From positions 7,451,188-7,515,187 of the forward strand of contig CM034101.1 of assembly GCA_019914945.1 (NCBI GenBank): a stretch of DNA of 64,000 nucleotides. The letters run 5' to 3'. A program made the translations under genes and the position numbers. The stretch comes from Typha latifolia (Eukaryota; Streptophyta; Magnoliopsida; Poales; Typhaceae). This document shows, piece after piece, positions 1 through 11,278 of this stretch (the stretch's first letter is position 1; every line of letters starts with the position of its first letter). The notes beneath the pieces were generated by a model. That model did no database searches, was not told where the DNA came from, and was given only the letters and a program-made list of their open reading frames with translations.

Positions 1-431
1 GAAATGTATTCTTCCATGACAATTCTCCAAAACATGAGTTCGTTACCAGATGAAAATATTCATAGTTTATTAAAGGCAAACATCATTGTGGCAAGAGGCT
101 GATGTTCTGATATTTGTTGTTTTTGGAAAACATGATACATGGGTTTCAAGGTACAGTGAATGAGAAAAGATTTACAATTTGCAAGACATATACTTCCCAC
201 CTATTGTGCACAGGCTATACAAGTTAACCAACTACGAATACAAAACTATGCACCAGCATTCTTAGTAAATATATCAGTTAGTATCTTGCAATACCCAACT
301 GACATGGCAAATATTTATTCGTTATCGGTGAAATTTTTTCTTATTAACCAGTAACTAATTGAGAAACTTGCAGAGAATGACTAATTTCTTATCACTCTGA
401 GAATGAAAATAAAATCCGTTACATATCGTAC
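1..431 (-). other. Start of intron 3 of the epimerase gene
   Basis: After the exon 3 donor at 431 the minus strand shows no further exon of the family down to base 1. The open frame at 160-354 has no family resemblance. Exon 4, expected to continue with the residues after LHGG, must lie outside the window. Confidence 0.6.
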
Positions 432-558
432 CATGAAGACTGTTAGGTGGCCTGTTGAGAGGCAAGGTGTACTCTACTCCATTTAGACTAAACCTCCCGT
501 CCTTAATTCTATTTGCCACTCGGCCTACAATGCAGCCAAAATACGGCGCAACACCTTT
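432..558 (-). CDS. Aldose 1-epimerase, exon 3
   Basis: On the minus strand, acceptor TTTTCTTCAG is followed by 42 codons plus one base that read [20 protein letters not shown] and on to [10 protein letters not shown], then donor [24 protein letters not shown] and NSLHG are strong family motifs; the His of the LHGG motif corresponds to a sugar-binding and catalytic His in characterised galactose mutarotases. The exon continues exon 2 in frame with no missing residues ([12 protein letters not shown]), so I assign both to one gene. The later catalytic His and Glu would lie in exons left of the window. Exon 3 has no stop or frameshift, so nothing here suggests the gene is dead. Confidence 0.9.
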
Positions 559-1741
559 CTGAAGAAAATATAATTAACTGTTAGTGTCAAGCTGTAATAA
601 AAGAAAATTACATCAAGTCTATATGCGTGTGTGCGCACGTGCATGCCGGAGGGTGTGTGCAGGTGTACTTGCATGTGTGTATAGATATGGAGATATAAAT
701 GTTCTTCTTTTGCCACCATGAGAGCATATAAAATAAATCTTTTCTCCGTAAAATTATTTGATGCCAACTTTATATTATGACTCTCTATTCGTGTGCAGTA
801 AGATCCAGAGTCTTTGTCATAGAAATCTTAATATTATTTGATGCCAACCTTTTCTTTCCTCTTAATTTCTTTTTAAGCCTTGTTAGTTTAGTTCGTCCCT
901 GTTTTTTTTCCTTTTCTTTTTCTTTCTTTGCTGAGAGAAGGGTCATTGCCTTTTTTCTGAATTCAAGTGAGTTAATGAATCAGCTAATTACAATCATGGA
1001 ATTACAATCTCCATAGGAGTCCAGAAAGAGGACATGTAAATAAATCACAAGGGATAGAGTCACCGTCTTTAACAAAAACAAAAAAACACTGTTCAGTATG
1101 TCTTCTATGGTTGACAGCCAAGTCTCTGTTCTGTGTGCCTGCTATGATTTGCAGCTTAGTCTGTCGCAGTATTTTATTCGTGGTAGACATGAGATATAAT
1201 AACATGGGCTAAGTCTTTGGCCAGTTCTATGAAGAGCCTGACGACATTTTGGATTCGCTGTGGATGCTCCTCTTGTAGTTGAGGATGACCACGGGTGAAG
1301 CCGAATCACAATCAAGATATTTATTATGAAAGAAAGATAGCAGATGGGTGGGGAGGGAATGGGGAGAGGATGGGAGAGGGGTTGGTTACATGTTAATGAA
1401 GAGGACAATTGTTCAAAGCTAACTAGGGAAGATTAAGGCAGAATTTTCCCCTTTTCACTTAATCCACATTACCTGAATGGCCATTCTGAAATTGGACATG
1501 GTCAAGGTCTCCATAAAAAATTTGTTATTTTTTTCCTTCTAAGTAAACCACCGAAGGATTCATAGGCCTCCTTGAGCTTCATTTGACTTCTCAGTCACTC
1601 CAGTATTCAACAAGTTCAAGGATCAAATGTTGGTTTAACTCCTACCTTTATCTATTTCTCAAGGCAAAACGCCTTACCCATTCATAACTTAGTTTGGATC
1701 ATGACTTTCTAGGCAAGCAAAGCAGTACTCATTTAAAAGAT
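559..1741. other. Intronic sequence without recognised genes
   Basis: AT-rich sequence with T-runs, a GT-rich stretch around 620-700 and a G-rich stretch at 1345-1385. I see no family motif, terminal repeat or exon. It is probably original intron sequence near exon 3. Confidence 0.5.
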
Positions 1742-2089
1742 TGGTGTGGACATCACATTTAGGCACATGTACTCACGTAGATGCAGGATGGAAGCTCATC
1801 TAGAAGGCTTTGGTTAGCTGACGATTCGTGAGGGAGAGATTTCACATGAGGGTATTTTAGTCTTTTGCTTGAGAGGCTTTTTAAGTCTTTTGTTTTTTTA
1901 CGGTTTGCCTATATAAAGGTGTGTTATGTTATCATTTGGATTGATGAATATTATGATATTCTAAGATTTCTACTTTTCCTTCTCTTTCGTTGGTGAATTC
2001 CACACCCTATAGGTGGATTCCATATGTTTGTCATTTTATTCTTCTTTATTATCTTCTTCTTTCTCCAATGAAACTACGGTTCTACATCA
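1742..2089 (+). repeat. Gy1 left LTR
   Basis: It starts TGGTGTGGAC and ends TCTACATCA, and aligns along its length with 4582-4933. A TATA box (TATATAAAGG, 1910-1919) marks the likely promoter, with the R region downstream. Confidence 0.85.
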
Positions 2090-2093
2090 ATTT

Positions 2094-2105
2094 TGGTATC
2101 AAACC
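2094..2105 (+). promoter_or_regulatory. Gy1 primer-binding site
   Basis: TGGTATCAAACC lies 4 bases after the left LTR and resembles the plant initiator tRNA-Met complement TGGTATCAGAGC, with changes in its 3' half. Confidence 0.65.
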
Positions 2106-2450
2106 TAAAAGTTCATAGTCTATCAAAGCCAAATGTTAAATTTTGGTCCCGTCTCCCGAATTCTATGCCACGCTACATTTATTCTTTGCTCAATCGATCG
2201 CCCCACGAATACCAAAATTACGCACATATAGCATTCACGACCTTTATTATTATGTGTTGATAAATAAAATTCAAACACCAGTATGATTTTAATTATAATT
2301 CTTACAACCACTTATGATGAAAAAAACAAGAGCTCTACGAAGTTCAACACACAAAGCATGACAAGTTCCGAATCTGAATTGCACAAGGAGATCACTATTA
2401 GAGAATGATACGAAGAATCCATCACCACCACAAAATCTTCATGTGAGACT

Positions 2451-2539
2451 TCGAAAATCATCAAAGTTGTGTTATTCTCGAAAATCATCAAAAGTTGTTA
2501 TGTTATTCTTGAAAATCATCAAAAGTTGTTATGTTATTC
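2451..2539 (+). repeat. Three tandem copies of a 31-bp repeat
   Basis: The unit contains GAAAATCATCAAAAGTTGTT and repeats at 2451-2477 (shortened), 2478-2508 and 2509-2539. It lies in the non-coding leader of Gy1. From about 2820 to 3010 the leader continues as degenerate AACCCATCAACC-like low-complexity sequence. Confidence 0.8.
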
Positions 2540-3176
2540 AATAGATCAATCTCTCTTCTCATTGTAGATTAAAGAAAACTCCAAAATTCAGTTTTATTGT
2601 TTCCGTTTATCTCTGAATTTTGAATTTCAAAATTTCAAAAATCAGATTTAGAAGATTTTTTTCCTTAATTATCTCAACAATTTTCTTAATTTTTGGTTAA
2701 GTCCTATTTTATCAAAAGTTCCCAAACAACCAAACCATTCAAATAACCTTTTCTTTTCCCTTTTCAAGTTTCAAAATTCAGACCCAAATCAATTCCAACA
2801 CAAAACCAAAGCCACTAGCCTAAACTAAACCCAATCATCCATTCAAACCAGATTCAACCCATAGCTAAAACCCATCAACTATCGGTTAAGCCAAACCCCC
2901 ACTCAAACCCACTAACCCAAACCCATCAACACTCACTTAAGCCAACCCCACTTAACCCATTAACCTAAACCTATCAACTTCTCTTCTAACTTAAATCATT
3001 AACCCATTAACCCACTCATGTGTTCCACGTGACCCTCAACCCAAACCTCACCTTCTTCCTCCGATCTCCCTTCCCCACATCAACCAAGCCGCCGTTATCC
3101 TTCTTCCACCGAGCAGAGTTACCCACCTTGACCCCGCTTCATTGAGTTTGTCATCGGCACTAACTGGCCGAGATCT

Positions 3177-4320
3177 TTGTCACTGCCAACATCATCGCAC
3201 CCTCAAACTATACATGATCTTCATCGATGGCCAAGATCTTTATTCAAGGCCAACAAACTTTGCATTCGTTGTACATCTATACATGATTTCCTAGTTTGGG
3301 AAATTCACGTTGGTGGTCTTTCAGGACATTTTGGATGGGATAAAAACATGGAAGAAGTAAAATATCAATTTTCCAAAATAATCAGTCAATATTGTACTTG
3401 TCAATATGCTAAACATCGCAAACAAAACACTGACCTATACACTCCACTTTTTTTACTCGATCGCCTATGGCAATATGTGAGTATGAATTTGTACTTAGTT
3501 TACCATGTACTTTTCGCTAGCATAGATCTATCTTTGTGGTGGTAGATCATTTTTCTAGAATAGCTCATTTCACTCCATGCAATAAATCTCTAACATTTCA
3601 AACATTGTGAAACTCTATTTTGATCATCTGATCAAACTATATGGTTTAACTGAAACTATTGTGTTGGATTAGGATGTCTGATTTATAAGTTATTTTTAGA
3701 AAATTTAATGGCATATGGTAGGCACAAAACTGATATTTTCAACAGCCTATCATTCTCAAACTGAGAATTAGACAGAAGATGCCAATCGTAGCTTGCGAAA
3801 TCTTTTATGTTGTCTTGTAGGTGATCATAATAGAAACTAGGATTGCATTCTTTCTATAGCACAGTTTGCATATAACAACTCTATTAATAGGTCTATAGGG
3901 CATAAATCCATTTGAGGTTGTCCATGAGTATAAAGCTCATAAAACCTTTAGACTTTCTTCCTATGTCTCCGCATTCTAAATTATCAGAATCTGCAAAAGA
4001 ATTTGCATATCATATCAATTTATTGCATCAAGAGATTAGTAAGTGAATCAAAACTAGTAATCTTCAATATAAATTACAAGCCGATTTGGGAATTCCGAGT
4101 TAGAGATTATGTCATGATTTGTATCAGACCCAAGTGGTTTCCTTTGGGTACCGCGAGAAATTACAAGCCTGTAGTGAAACATGTTGGACATAATACTTAT
4201 TTATAGATATTTTCTCTGATTATGGCATTAGTTCCACTTTGAATATCGATGATTTTATGGATTATAAACCTCTTGCATCCATTCTCGACGATCTATATGA
4301 CAACTATTTCTAACCCTCAA
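3177..4320 (+). pseudogene. Gy1 integrase remnant
   Basis: The first open part (3177-3545) carries the zinc-binding HHCC region of gypsy integrases: GLSGHFGWDK followed by a CTCQYAK pair of cysteines. Downstream, in shifting frames, come a version of the conserved catalytic-core end (SFSN-ELD near 3750-3780, AQFAYNNSIN near 3860-3890) and a C-terminal stretch DYGISSTLNIDDFMDYKPL near 4215-4270. Many stops separate these pieces, so no integrase can be made. The order (zinc finger, core, C-terminal tail) is normal for gypsy pol, which fixes the element's orientation. Confidence 0.8.
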
Positions 4321-4581
4321 GATATGCATACTTTAAACCCTGCCACTTACCCTACTCCATTTGCGCAAAAAGAAAAGATATCATTTTAGATGAACAGGTA
4401 AATCTGACGCTAATAGAGGTGTTCATTGATTCCTAGTCCAATAGAGAGACTGCCCAGAGTCTAATAGCACATGAATCACTCGTGAGGAGCTTCAGCAAAT
4501 AACTCCTAACCTTCAAGTGTTCTACTAGAGTCGCCCTCAGCAACACTCGAGAGAGTCGACTTTTTCTCACCCCGGGGGAGT

Positions 4582-4933
4582 TGGTGCAAACAACACATTC
4601 AGACATGTGTACTTGTGCAAATGTGAGAGGGCAGCTCATCTAGTGATGCTTTGGTTGGGCGACACTTCGTGAGGGAGAGACTTCACATGAGGGTATTTTA
4701 GACTTTTAGTCTTTTGTTTGAGGGACTTTTTAGTATTCTCCCTTTTCTAGGGTTTGCCTATATAAAGGCATGTGTTATCATTTAGATTGATGAATATTAT
4801 GATATTTTGAGATTTCTACTTTTCCTTCTTTTTTGTTAGTGGATTCGAACACCCCGTAGGTGGATTCCATAGGTTCGCCATTTTATTCTTCTCTGTCTTC
4901 TTTTTTCTCTATTGAAATTTTAGTTCTATATCA
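4582..4933 (+). repeat. Gy1 right LTR
   Basis: Copy of the left LTR with scattered substitutions and small indels; its TATA box is TATATAAAGG at 4759-4768 and it ends TCTATATCA. AAGAT follows immediately. Confidence 0.85.
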
Positions 4934-5299
4934 AAGATCTTAGAAGTTGATCTCTCCTCTCCCTTGTTGTTCTCTTTATGTTCTCTTAGATAAATAATCG
5001 ACCAAAAAGCTTTCGCATTAGGAAACAACTATTAAAGTATTTTGACTTAGCATGGCCAATGAGAAGGGGTGAAAATGGGTCAGATGAACATCCACCCGAT
5101 CCCTTATCCGACCCGAGTTAGACCAGATTCGAAAAAAAAATCCTACCCAACTCGAATATGCATTCGAATACAAGTAGGCATTTTGAGAAAAGCCCTGATA
5201 TAGATACGGATACGAGTCAAGTAATTTTTCTTGGATACGGATACAGATATCGGATATCTGTTTACCCGCAATATATAAATAACTCAATACTCCATGCTA

Positions 5300-6339
5300 G
5301 TAAGTTGATTACTTGATACTACCTTGACCTGATATACTAACCCTACCCAGCTCCATTTCTCTCTTCTTGAATCTCTCTTTATCGACCGCCTCTATCACCA
5401 AAGAAATGACAAAACCTAGGTCATTCTCATCTCTCCCTCAGAACTCAGCCTCTCTTCATCTTTCGGCTTCATCACTAAGAACAAGAAGGAAGAAGATGCA
5501 TTTGATTTTGGGTGAGGAGATGGTGAGGAAGGAGGCAGAGGAATGGGGGAGACAATGGCCAATAATTTCTCGAGTGTGGACAGGAGGTGGCGGTGGTGAT
5601 AGAAGGACAAGAAAATGGGTGACAATATAGGCAAAATGTGTGATTTAGGGGGGGCGCCTGTCGCATGTCGGTGTCATCGTGCCCCTCACCTCGAATTACC
5701 TAGGGCTATATTTGGTTTGAGGCTAAGCCTCAAACTTTATTAGGTGAGCCAAATTTAGGTACCTTTAATTAGGCTAAAAAAATAATGAACTAGACTAAAA
5801 TGTAATTATTAATTTTGATGTGATACGAAAAAGTGAAAAATATTAGTTTTAGAGGAAAATAAATGATATATAAAATTAATGAACAAAAATGCCCTTTGAC
5901 TTTAATGATAAAAGTGATAGATTTAAATCATGTCAATGGTAAAACTGAAATTAATTTGAATTTATATTATTTATTAGGAGTGAACTTGGTTAGGGATAAA
6001 AAAAAAAGATAAAAAGATGTTTAGTTATTGAACTTTGCTAGGGGTCTTTGACCAACTTCAGGGAACCCTCATGAGTTCAAAGCAAACAAGAGCCTATAGA
6101 TACAGAGACCCGAAGTAGGAATCATGACCAGCCATGCATCTCAATATGCTTGAGATGCACGAAGCCTTATTAATACTCTCTCCGTGTACGATGACAAAAA
6201 TAAATAAATAAAATGAGAATGTGCTTTATTAAATTTTATAACTAATTGCAATGAAGATAGAAAAAAAAACAATGTTAATGTTTTTGAGTCTCTAAATTGA
6301 ATAAATAAAACTTCTAATCTAAAGCACAAAATCTAAAAG
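5300..6339. other. Internal sequence of the Ac-like element, no gene recognised
   Basis: Contains purine-rich sequence at 5460-5630 that is open in several frames on both strands without any recognisable domain, then AT-rich sequence. A 21-base perfect palindrome lies at 5715-5735 (arm GTTTGAGGCT around a central A). Confidence 0.4.
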
Positions 6340-8330
6340 AGCGGAAAGGTAAATAGGTGAATCATAAGTGGAGGTGGAGTCCGGGTTCATCTCGCTCAGT
6401 CGCCCCGCTGACTATTACCTGAAATAAATAACAATACAAAAACAATAGAACCCGCGAGCCAACAATTATAGCTCAGGAAGTGGAATCCACTCGAAAACCA
6501 AATAAATTTTAATTCATATTAATGCTGAAAAAATTAAACTAAAAGCAATAATATCCATCACAATATGCAATAGGCATGCTCTCTAAATAATAGCGATGAT
6601 AACAATAGAGAGATGTCACAACTTGTAACCTTGCACGTTTTCAACATATTAACATCTTTTGATATTTATACTGTCATATGTCTCAATGGGTCTAAACCCT
6701 ATGGATCCACATCAACTAGAAGTCACCTCGAGATGACGCTCGGGACTTTTCTTCATAGCTGATCCGGTTAGGGTCATCAGAGGGTATCACCCTGTGATTA
6801 ACACACTCTGTCTTTTCCTCTAACCGTTGAGAGAAGTTAGAGTCACCTAGGAAATTTTTTCATTCATCCTAGGACTGTTCCCTAACCCCGCCAGAGTCAC
6901 CTAAGAAAGTCACCGCAGTGATCTAATTTAGGACTTTCCCCTGGACTTCCAGATAGACTTGAGTCGCCACGGAAAATCGCAAACGATTTATACTGGGACT
7001 GTTCTCTAAGTCGTATCAATACTAGTCTCATTTGTATTTTCACAAATTTCAATATTTGCACGAAGTATGGTGATGCACTGAATATAATAATTAAATGCAC
7101 ACAGGAAAATAAAACAATTAAATTTTCGCACGTACGGATGAAATAAATAGATTTGCCCATAGAAATTGCAACAATTTAATTTTTACATATAAGGGTGAAA
7201 TAAATAATTTGCACACAGAAAATTTACATGGTCTGACAAAAATACGAAATACAATAAAATAAATATGTGAGTGAACCCACTGACCTGAGTCTAGGTAAGA
7301 CAACCGAAATCTCAAATCTCTAGCTCACGTACTAAAAATCACCACCTTAAATAATAAATAACAATAACATTTTTAATTAAAACAATTATTAAAAATCTTT
7401 CTATAATTTAACCCAAGAATAATTAATTTGGGCTAAAATAAGCCCAAATCAATTGGGCTGGGCTGCAGTTGGCCCGCAGCCCACCCCAACTATTTCTTAA
7501 ATGGATTGGGCCAAGGCCCAATCCAATTAGATAATGGAACATGGTCGGGTTCCTTGGATTCGGATCCAACCCGACCCGAATCCAAACACTAAAAGGGAGA
7601 AGATTAGACTCGGGCAACACGAGTCTGTCTTCTCCAAGCCGAAGAGAGAGAGAAAAAGAGAGGAAAAGAGAGGAAAAGAGAGAGAAAGAAAAAGAGGAAG
7701 AGGAAGACGCCGGCGGCCGCCGCGGCGAAGGTTCGCCGGCCGCACCCTTAGCTCCCCAACACCCATATGGTACCGCCATCCTCGCGAGGTGGAGGAGAAC
7801 CCGCGAACGGTGGTCAATCCCATGACCGACAGCGACCGGAGCCACGAGGGCTCCAACGGTGACTGCCCACGGCACGAGGCCAACGACAAGGTGCTTCCAG
7901 AGGTAACGGCTGTGACTCGAAGCCGCCGTCCAGCCAGATTTGTCGATGAAGCCGAAGAACCCCCAAATTAGGTATTTTCACTAAACCCTATTATTCTTAA
8001 ATTAACTTTGAGGGGTGAGAGAAGGCTTACAAAGAGTCATGTGGTGGTCTCCGCTGGCTCCGACGACGCTCCGGCAGGCCGATTCCACGGCGTGACTCCG
8101 TCGGTAAAGGAGGAAGAAAAGAGAGAGGAGAGGGCTGAGATCGTTAAGCAGGGAGAGAGAGGGAAGAGATTAGAGTTTAATTTATAGATTAGATGAGGAT
8201 CAAATCTAATCCGATTCGGATTAGATGAAATCCCCCCCCTAACAGCGCCTCGTCGCGTGCTGGAGAGGAGAGCGGAGGGGCTGCACGTGCATAGCACGTG
8301 CACCCTCCTCTCTCATCCACAATTTTTTTT
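6340..8330 (-). mobile_element. LTR-like block, possibly a solo LTR or LTR fragment on the minus strand
   Basis: On the minus strand a TATA-like CTATAAATT near 8190 is followed by a CT-rich leader and then GC-rich sequence, a layout like the promoter and leader of long plant LTRs. The block also holds a GA-rich microsatellite (7645-7705), a 22-base palindrome (7503-7524, arm GGATTGGGCC) and the modules at 6721-7013. I found no second copy in the window, no reliable ends and no target duplication, so the call is tentative. It could instead be a piece of captured gene promoter. Confidence 0.3.
6721..7013 (+). repeat. Four diverged AGTCACC...GGACT modules
   Basis: Modules start at 6721, 6841, 6893 and 6971 with AGTCACC or AGTCGCC and end 25 to 45 bases later with GGGACT or AGGACT. 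Inside the middle two the ends can pair (CCTAGG with CCTAGG; CCTAA with TTAGG), suggesting small hairpins. They lie in the LTR-like block and code for nothing I recognise. Confidence 0.5.
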
Positions 8331-8517
8331 TTGATTCTGACATGCATACTTATATATCTATGATTCTAATGTTACCATGAGATGCTTTCTTTGAATTTAT
8401 GTAATATTTGGTGTAGTGAGCAAAGGGACTCACAGTTCTCAGTCTTTGATTTCTCTCATATAGCAAAATCTATAAAGAACTTCTCTACCAAGAACAAACT
8501 TATAGGGTGGTTTGGAC

Positions 8518-10510
8518 CATGGTTTCCAGTTTCGACCGATCTCGATCCTCGTCGAAACTAGTCGGTTTGCTAGTTTTGGCTGGGGTTTGGTCGAAACCCA
8601 ATCCGTTTCAGTTGGGATCGGCTGTTTTCCAACCGAAATGGGTGGGAATGGGTCGGATCCGACCCGGGGGACATCAATAATTGATGTCCCTGCCCCCCAC
8701 CTGCCTCTCTCCCTTTTCTCCCTCTCTCTTTTCTTTTTTTTTCTCTTTTCTTTCTTTCTCTCTTTCTCACGGGTCTCTTTCTCACCGGCGACTGAGTAGA
8801 TCTCCGATGACCTCGACCTCCGACGACGTTCTCCAATGAAGATTCGACGACTTTGGGTAAGTTTTTTTTTTCAGTTTTTAATTTTTTTTTCATTGTGCTA
8901 CTGCAGCAGCAGCACCACTGCTGGTGCTGTGCAGCACCAGCAGTGGTAGCAGCCACCTAGTGCTGCTGCAGCTGATGCTGCTTATGCAGTTATGCCTCAG
9001 AAATTTTAAACTATTTTTTATTTTATTTTGATTTTTGTTTATGTTTTTTAGTTGCAGAGTTAAAATATTAATGGCTCCAAAAGAGAAGTCATATGATATC
9101 GACATTGGGTGGCAACATTGCAGCATTATTGGGCAAGATAAAAGACGTTTTAAATGCAACTGGTGTGGAAAAGAAATGAGTGGTGGTGTCGGCCATTTGA
9201 AAGAAAATTTAGTTGGAAGACAAGAAAATATAGCAGCTTTCAGTCAAGTGTCCTTAGAAGTTAGAAAGCAGATGTTGGCTCATTTAATTAGTAAAAAGAA
9301 GGATAAACAATCTGCACAACAAAGAAAGTCAATGGTTCGTGAAGAATTGATGCATAATCCTATACACATTGATAATGATAGTAGTGAGCAAAGTGAGGAA
9401 GATGATGAGGAGAGACAGATGAGGAGGGCAATGAAAGAGAGAAAAAATATGCATAGAGAAATATAGATTAAGAGCTGGGCAATTCAGTAATACTAAAGTT
9501 GCTGCAGCTATATCTAATAACACTCCAGCTGAATGGTGGTCACTCCAATGTGAAAGAAATTGGACTACTTTCTCCTTAATCCACACAAAAATACACACCC
9601 GATTGATAATGGAAAGATTAGAGAAGTTAGTTTTTTATTATTATAATATGAGATTGAGGGAGAGAAATTTAAGAAGAAAGGCAGAAAATGAACAACTGAT
9701 TGATTTAAATCATATTTTTGATGAAGAAGACCTCTTGACTCATAGTTAGATGAGATATTGAGAGAGACCACGATGAGAGCATAGACTGGTACGAGTCATT
9801 TAGCAACGAGAGATAATATACCTACTAATACTAGTCATAGTCCTGATGATACATATAGTGGTGAGATTGTTCCATCTACATTTGTTGAGGAAAGTCAATG
9901 AGGCATAAGGATTAAAGATACAGAAACTGAAGATATATATGCATATCAGCGACGTCGTCATGAGATGCATTTTGGTTCCTATGATTATGGTACATCGAGT
10001 ATTTATTGTTTGGAGCTATCACAAGATCTATATGCTAGTTATTATCCTTAGTATCCTTAGTATTCTCAAGCACAAGATCTAAATGCTGGTTATTATCATT
10101 CTCAAACGCAAGTCACACAACAAAATCCATACAATATGACTAGTATAATGGAATCACTTTTTAGAGCATCAGGTCCCAGACATCAATATTTATAAACTTA
10201 TAGTGATTATAATGATGAAGACTATAGAAATTTACAAGAACCAGCTCAGTATTCAACAAAGTTTTAAATTTTGAGTAAGGTAATACATTTTTTAAGTTTT
10301 TAGACTTCATACGTGAGTACTTTTTTTTTCTTATTTTTTTGTCATTTTTTCTAAATTTTTCAGCATTTTTAAATAATATTTAAAATTTTATATAATTAAA
10401 AAATAGTCTGATCCGATACAACTGATATGGCCGATATGACCGATACGGCCAATACATATCATTTTTCTGGACAGCCGATATCGATCCCGATCCCGATACT
10501 TGGAACCTTG
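8518..10510 (+). mobile_element. hAT transposon, internally deleted, with 8-bp target duplication
   Basis: The ends are CATGGTTTCCAGT-TTCG (left) and, reverse-complemented, CAAGGTTCCAAGTATCG (right), imperfect terminal inverted repeats. The octamer GTTTGGAC flanks both sides perfectly (8510-8517 and 10511-10518), the duplication length typical of hAT elements. Inside is a broken transposase gene on the plus strand lacking its catalytic core. At 1,993 bases it is well under the usual size of an autonomous hAT. Confidence 0.9.
9071..10267 (+). pseudogene. hAT transposase remnant (BED zinc finger plus C-terminal dimerisation part)
   Basis: From the ATG at 9071 the first 132 residues hold a BED-type zinc finger: CNWCGKEMSGGVGHLKEN, in which the second Cys pair is followed by His but the last ligand is not the usual His-x-Cys. 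After a stop near 9465, the frame continues with TPAEWW directly joined to LQCERNWTTFSLIHTK, then RLEKLVFYYYNMRLR. These are conserved pieces of the hAT C-terminal dimerisation region, and the abrupt joins show that most of the RNase-H-like core has been deleted. A Tyr-, Gln- and Ser-rich tail with stops follows to 10267. BED fingers bind DNA in transposases of this superfamily; here no active enzyme can be made. Confidence 0.85.
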
Positions 10511-11084
10511 GTTTGGACCAATCTACAAGGTATTATCTCCTTTGAACATATTCATGGTTTCTTATAAATTGAACTCTTCATTAGATGTCTTTTTTCTTTC
10601 AACACAGTAGCTTTTAACTAGATTTTAAATATGAGTCGATTGATGGATAATAAGTAGTATGTAGGCATGAGCTAGAAATTTCAATATCAGTTTTCACTTT
10701 GGAGACTTCCCTTTTCATATTTATATGGTGTGGTTACTTTCAAACAACCATGCCCTACATTTCAAAGGTAGGTTATACTTATTTATTACCATTATAAATT
10801 TCACAAATAATATGATGTCCTCATGTAATACTTATCTGATGACCATAAAAGTAATGGGATGATAATAGATTTTGTTTTCTGAGGAAGCCATTTGAGTTGA
10901 AAGATCTGATTCGTATTCGTATCTGTTTAAGATTCGATCCATATCCGACCTTCATCGGTATCCATTTAGTTACAATAAGATTTTAAATTTTGTTATCTAT
11001 CTAATATCTGTATTTGAAACAAAAATATTAGTCCAGATATAGGTTGAGCATTATTTAATTGTATCTTATCCATTTTCACCCCTA

Positions 11085-11278
11085 CCCACTAGGCAAATGA
11101 TAGATAAGAGCAACGTTCTATCTTCTAAGTATAGAGATTGTTTTCTCACGTCATAAAAGATAGTACGTACCCACAGCAGCCACTTTAGTTTCGAGCTATC
11201 TTTCAATTGCATAAAATTATAAAATAAAAATAAAAATTTGGGTAAATATTCTAAACTCAAAAAAGTGATAGAAAATTA
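11085..11278. other. Intronic spacer between the Ac-like and copia elements
   Basis: Short AT-rich stretch without recognised features. Confidence 0.4.

Larger units (their letters stand above)
1742..4933 (+). mobile_element. Gy1: short Ty3/gypsy LTR retrotransposon, internally deleted
   Basis: Two similar LTRs of about 350 bases (1742-2089 and 4582-4933) flank 2.5 kb of internal sequence. The 5-bp target duplication AAGAT is perfect at 1737-1741 and 4934-4938. A tRNA-Met-like primer site follows the left LTR and a G-rich polypurine tract (about 4573-4580) precedes the right one. Inside, only the integrase half of pol is recognisable; gag, protease, reverse transcriptase and RNase H are missing. 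It therefore probably moved, if at all, with proteins from another copy, or lost its coding part after insertion. It sits in intron 2 of the epimerase gene, antisense to it. Confidence 0.9.
5064..11084. mobile_element. Candidate Ac-like hAT element, degenerate, with later insertions
   Basis: The left end reads AAGGGGTGAAAATGG and the right end CCATTTTCACCCCTA, which are inverted copies except for the outermost base, and resemble the ends of Ac/Ds elements. Both subterminal zones (5170-5270 and 10890-10980) are rich in GGATAC/ATATCC-type motifs in opposite orientation, as expected for transposase sites. Flanking octamers CCAATGAG (5056-5063) and CCCACTAG (11085-11092) agree at 5 of 8 positions, a possible decayed target duplication. 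No transposase of its own is visible; the hAT element at 8518-10510 has different ends and is a separate insertion. Pairing of the two ends is an inference. Confidence 0.5.

Noticed and set aside
5367..5634. Overlapping frames on both strands in purine-rich sequence
   Set aside because: No recognisable protein feature and equal quality on both strands; composition explains the lack of stops.
7423..7971. Several long open frames on both strands over 7423-7971
   Set aside because: They result from a GA-rich repeat and GC-rich LTR-like sequence; no domain, and frames overlap on both strands with equal quality.
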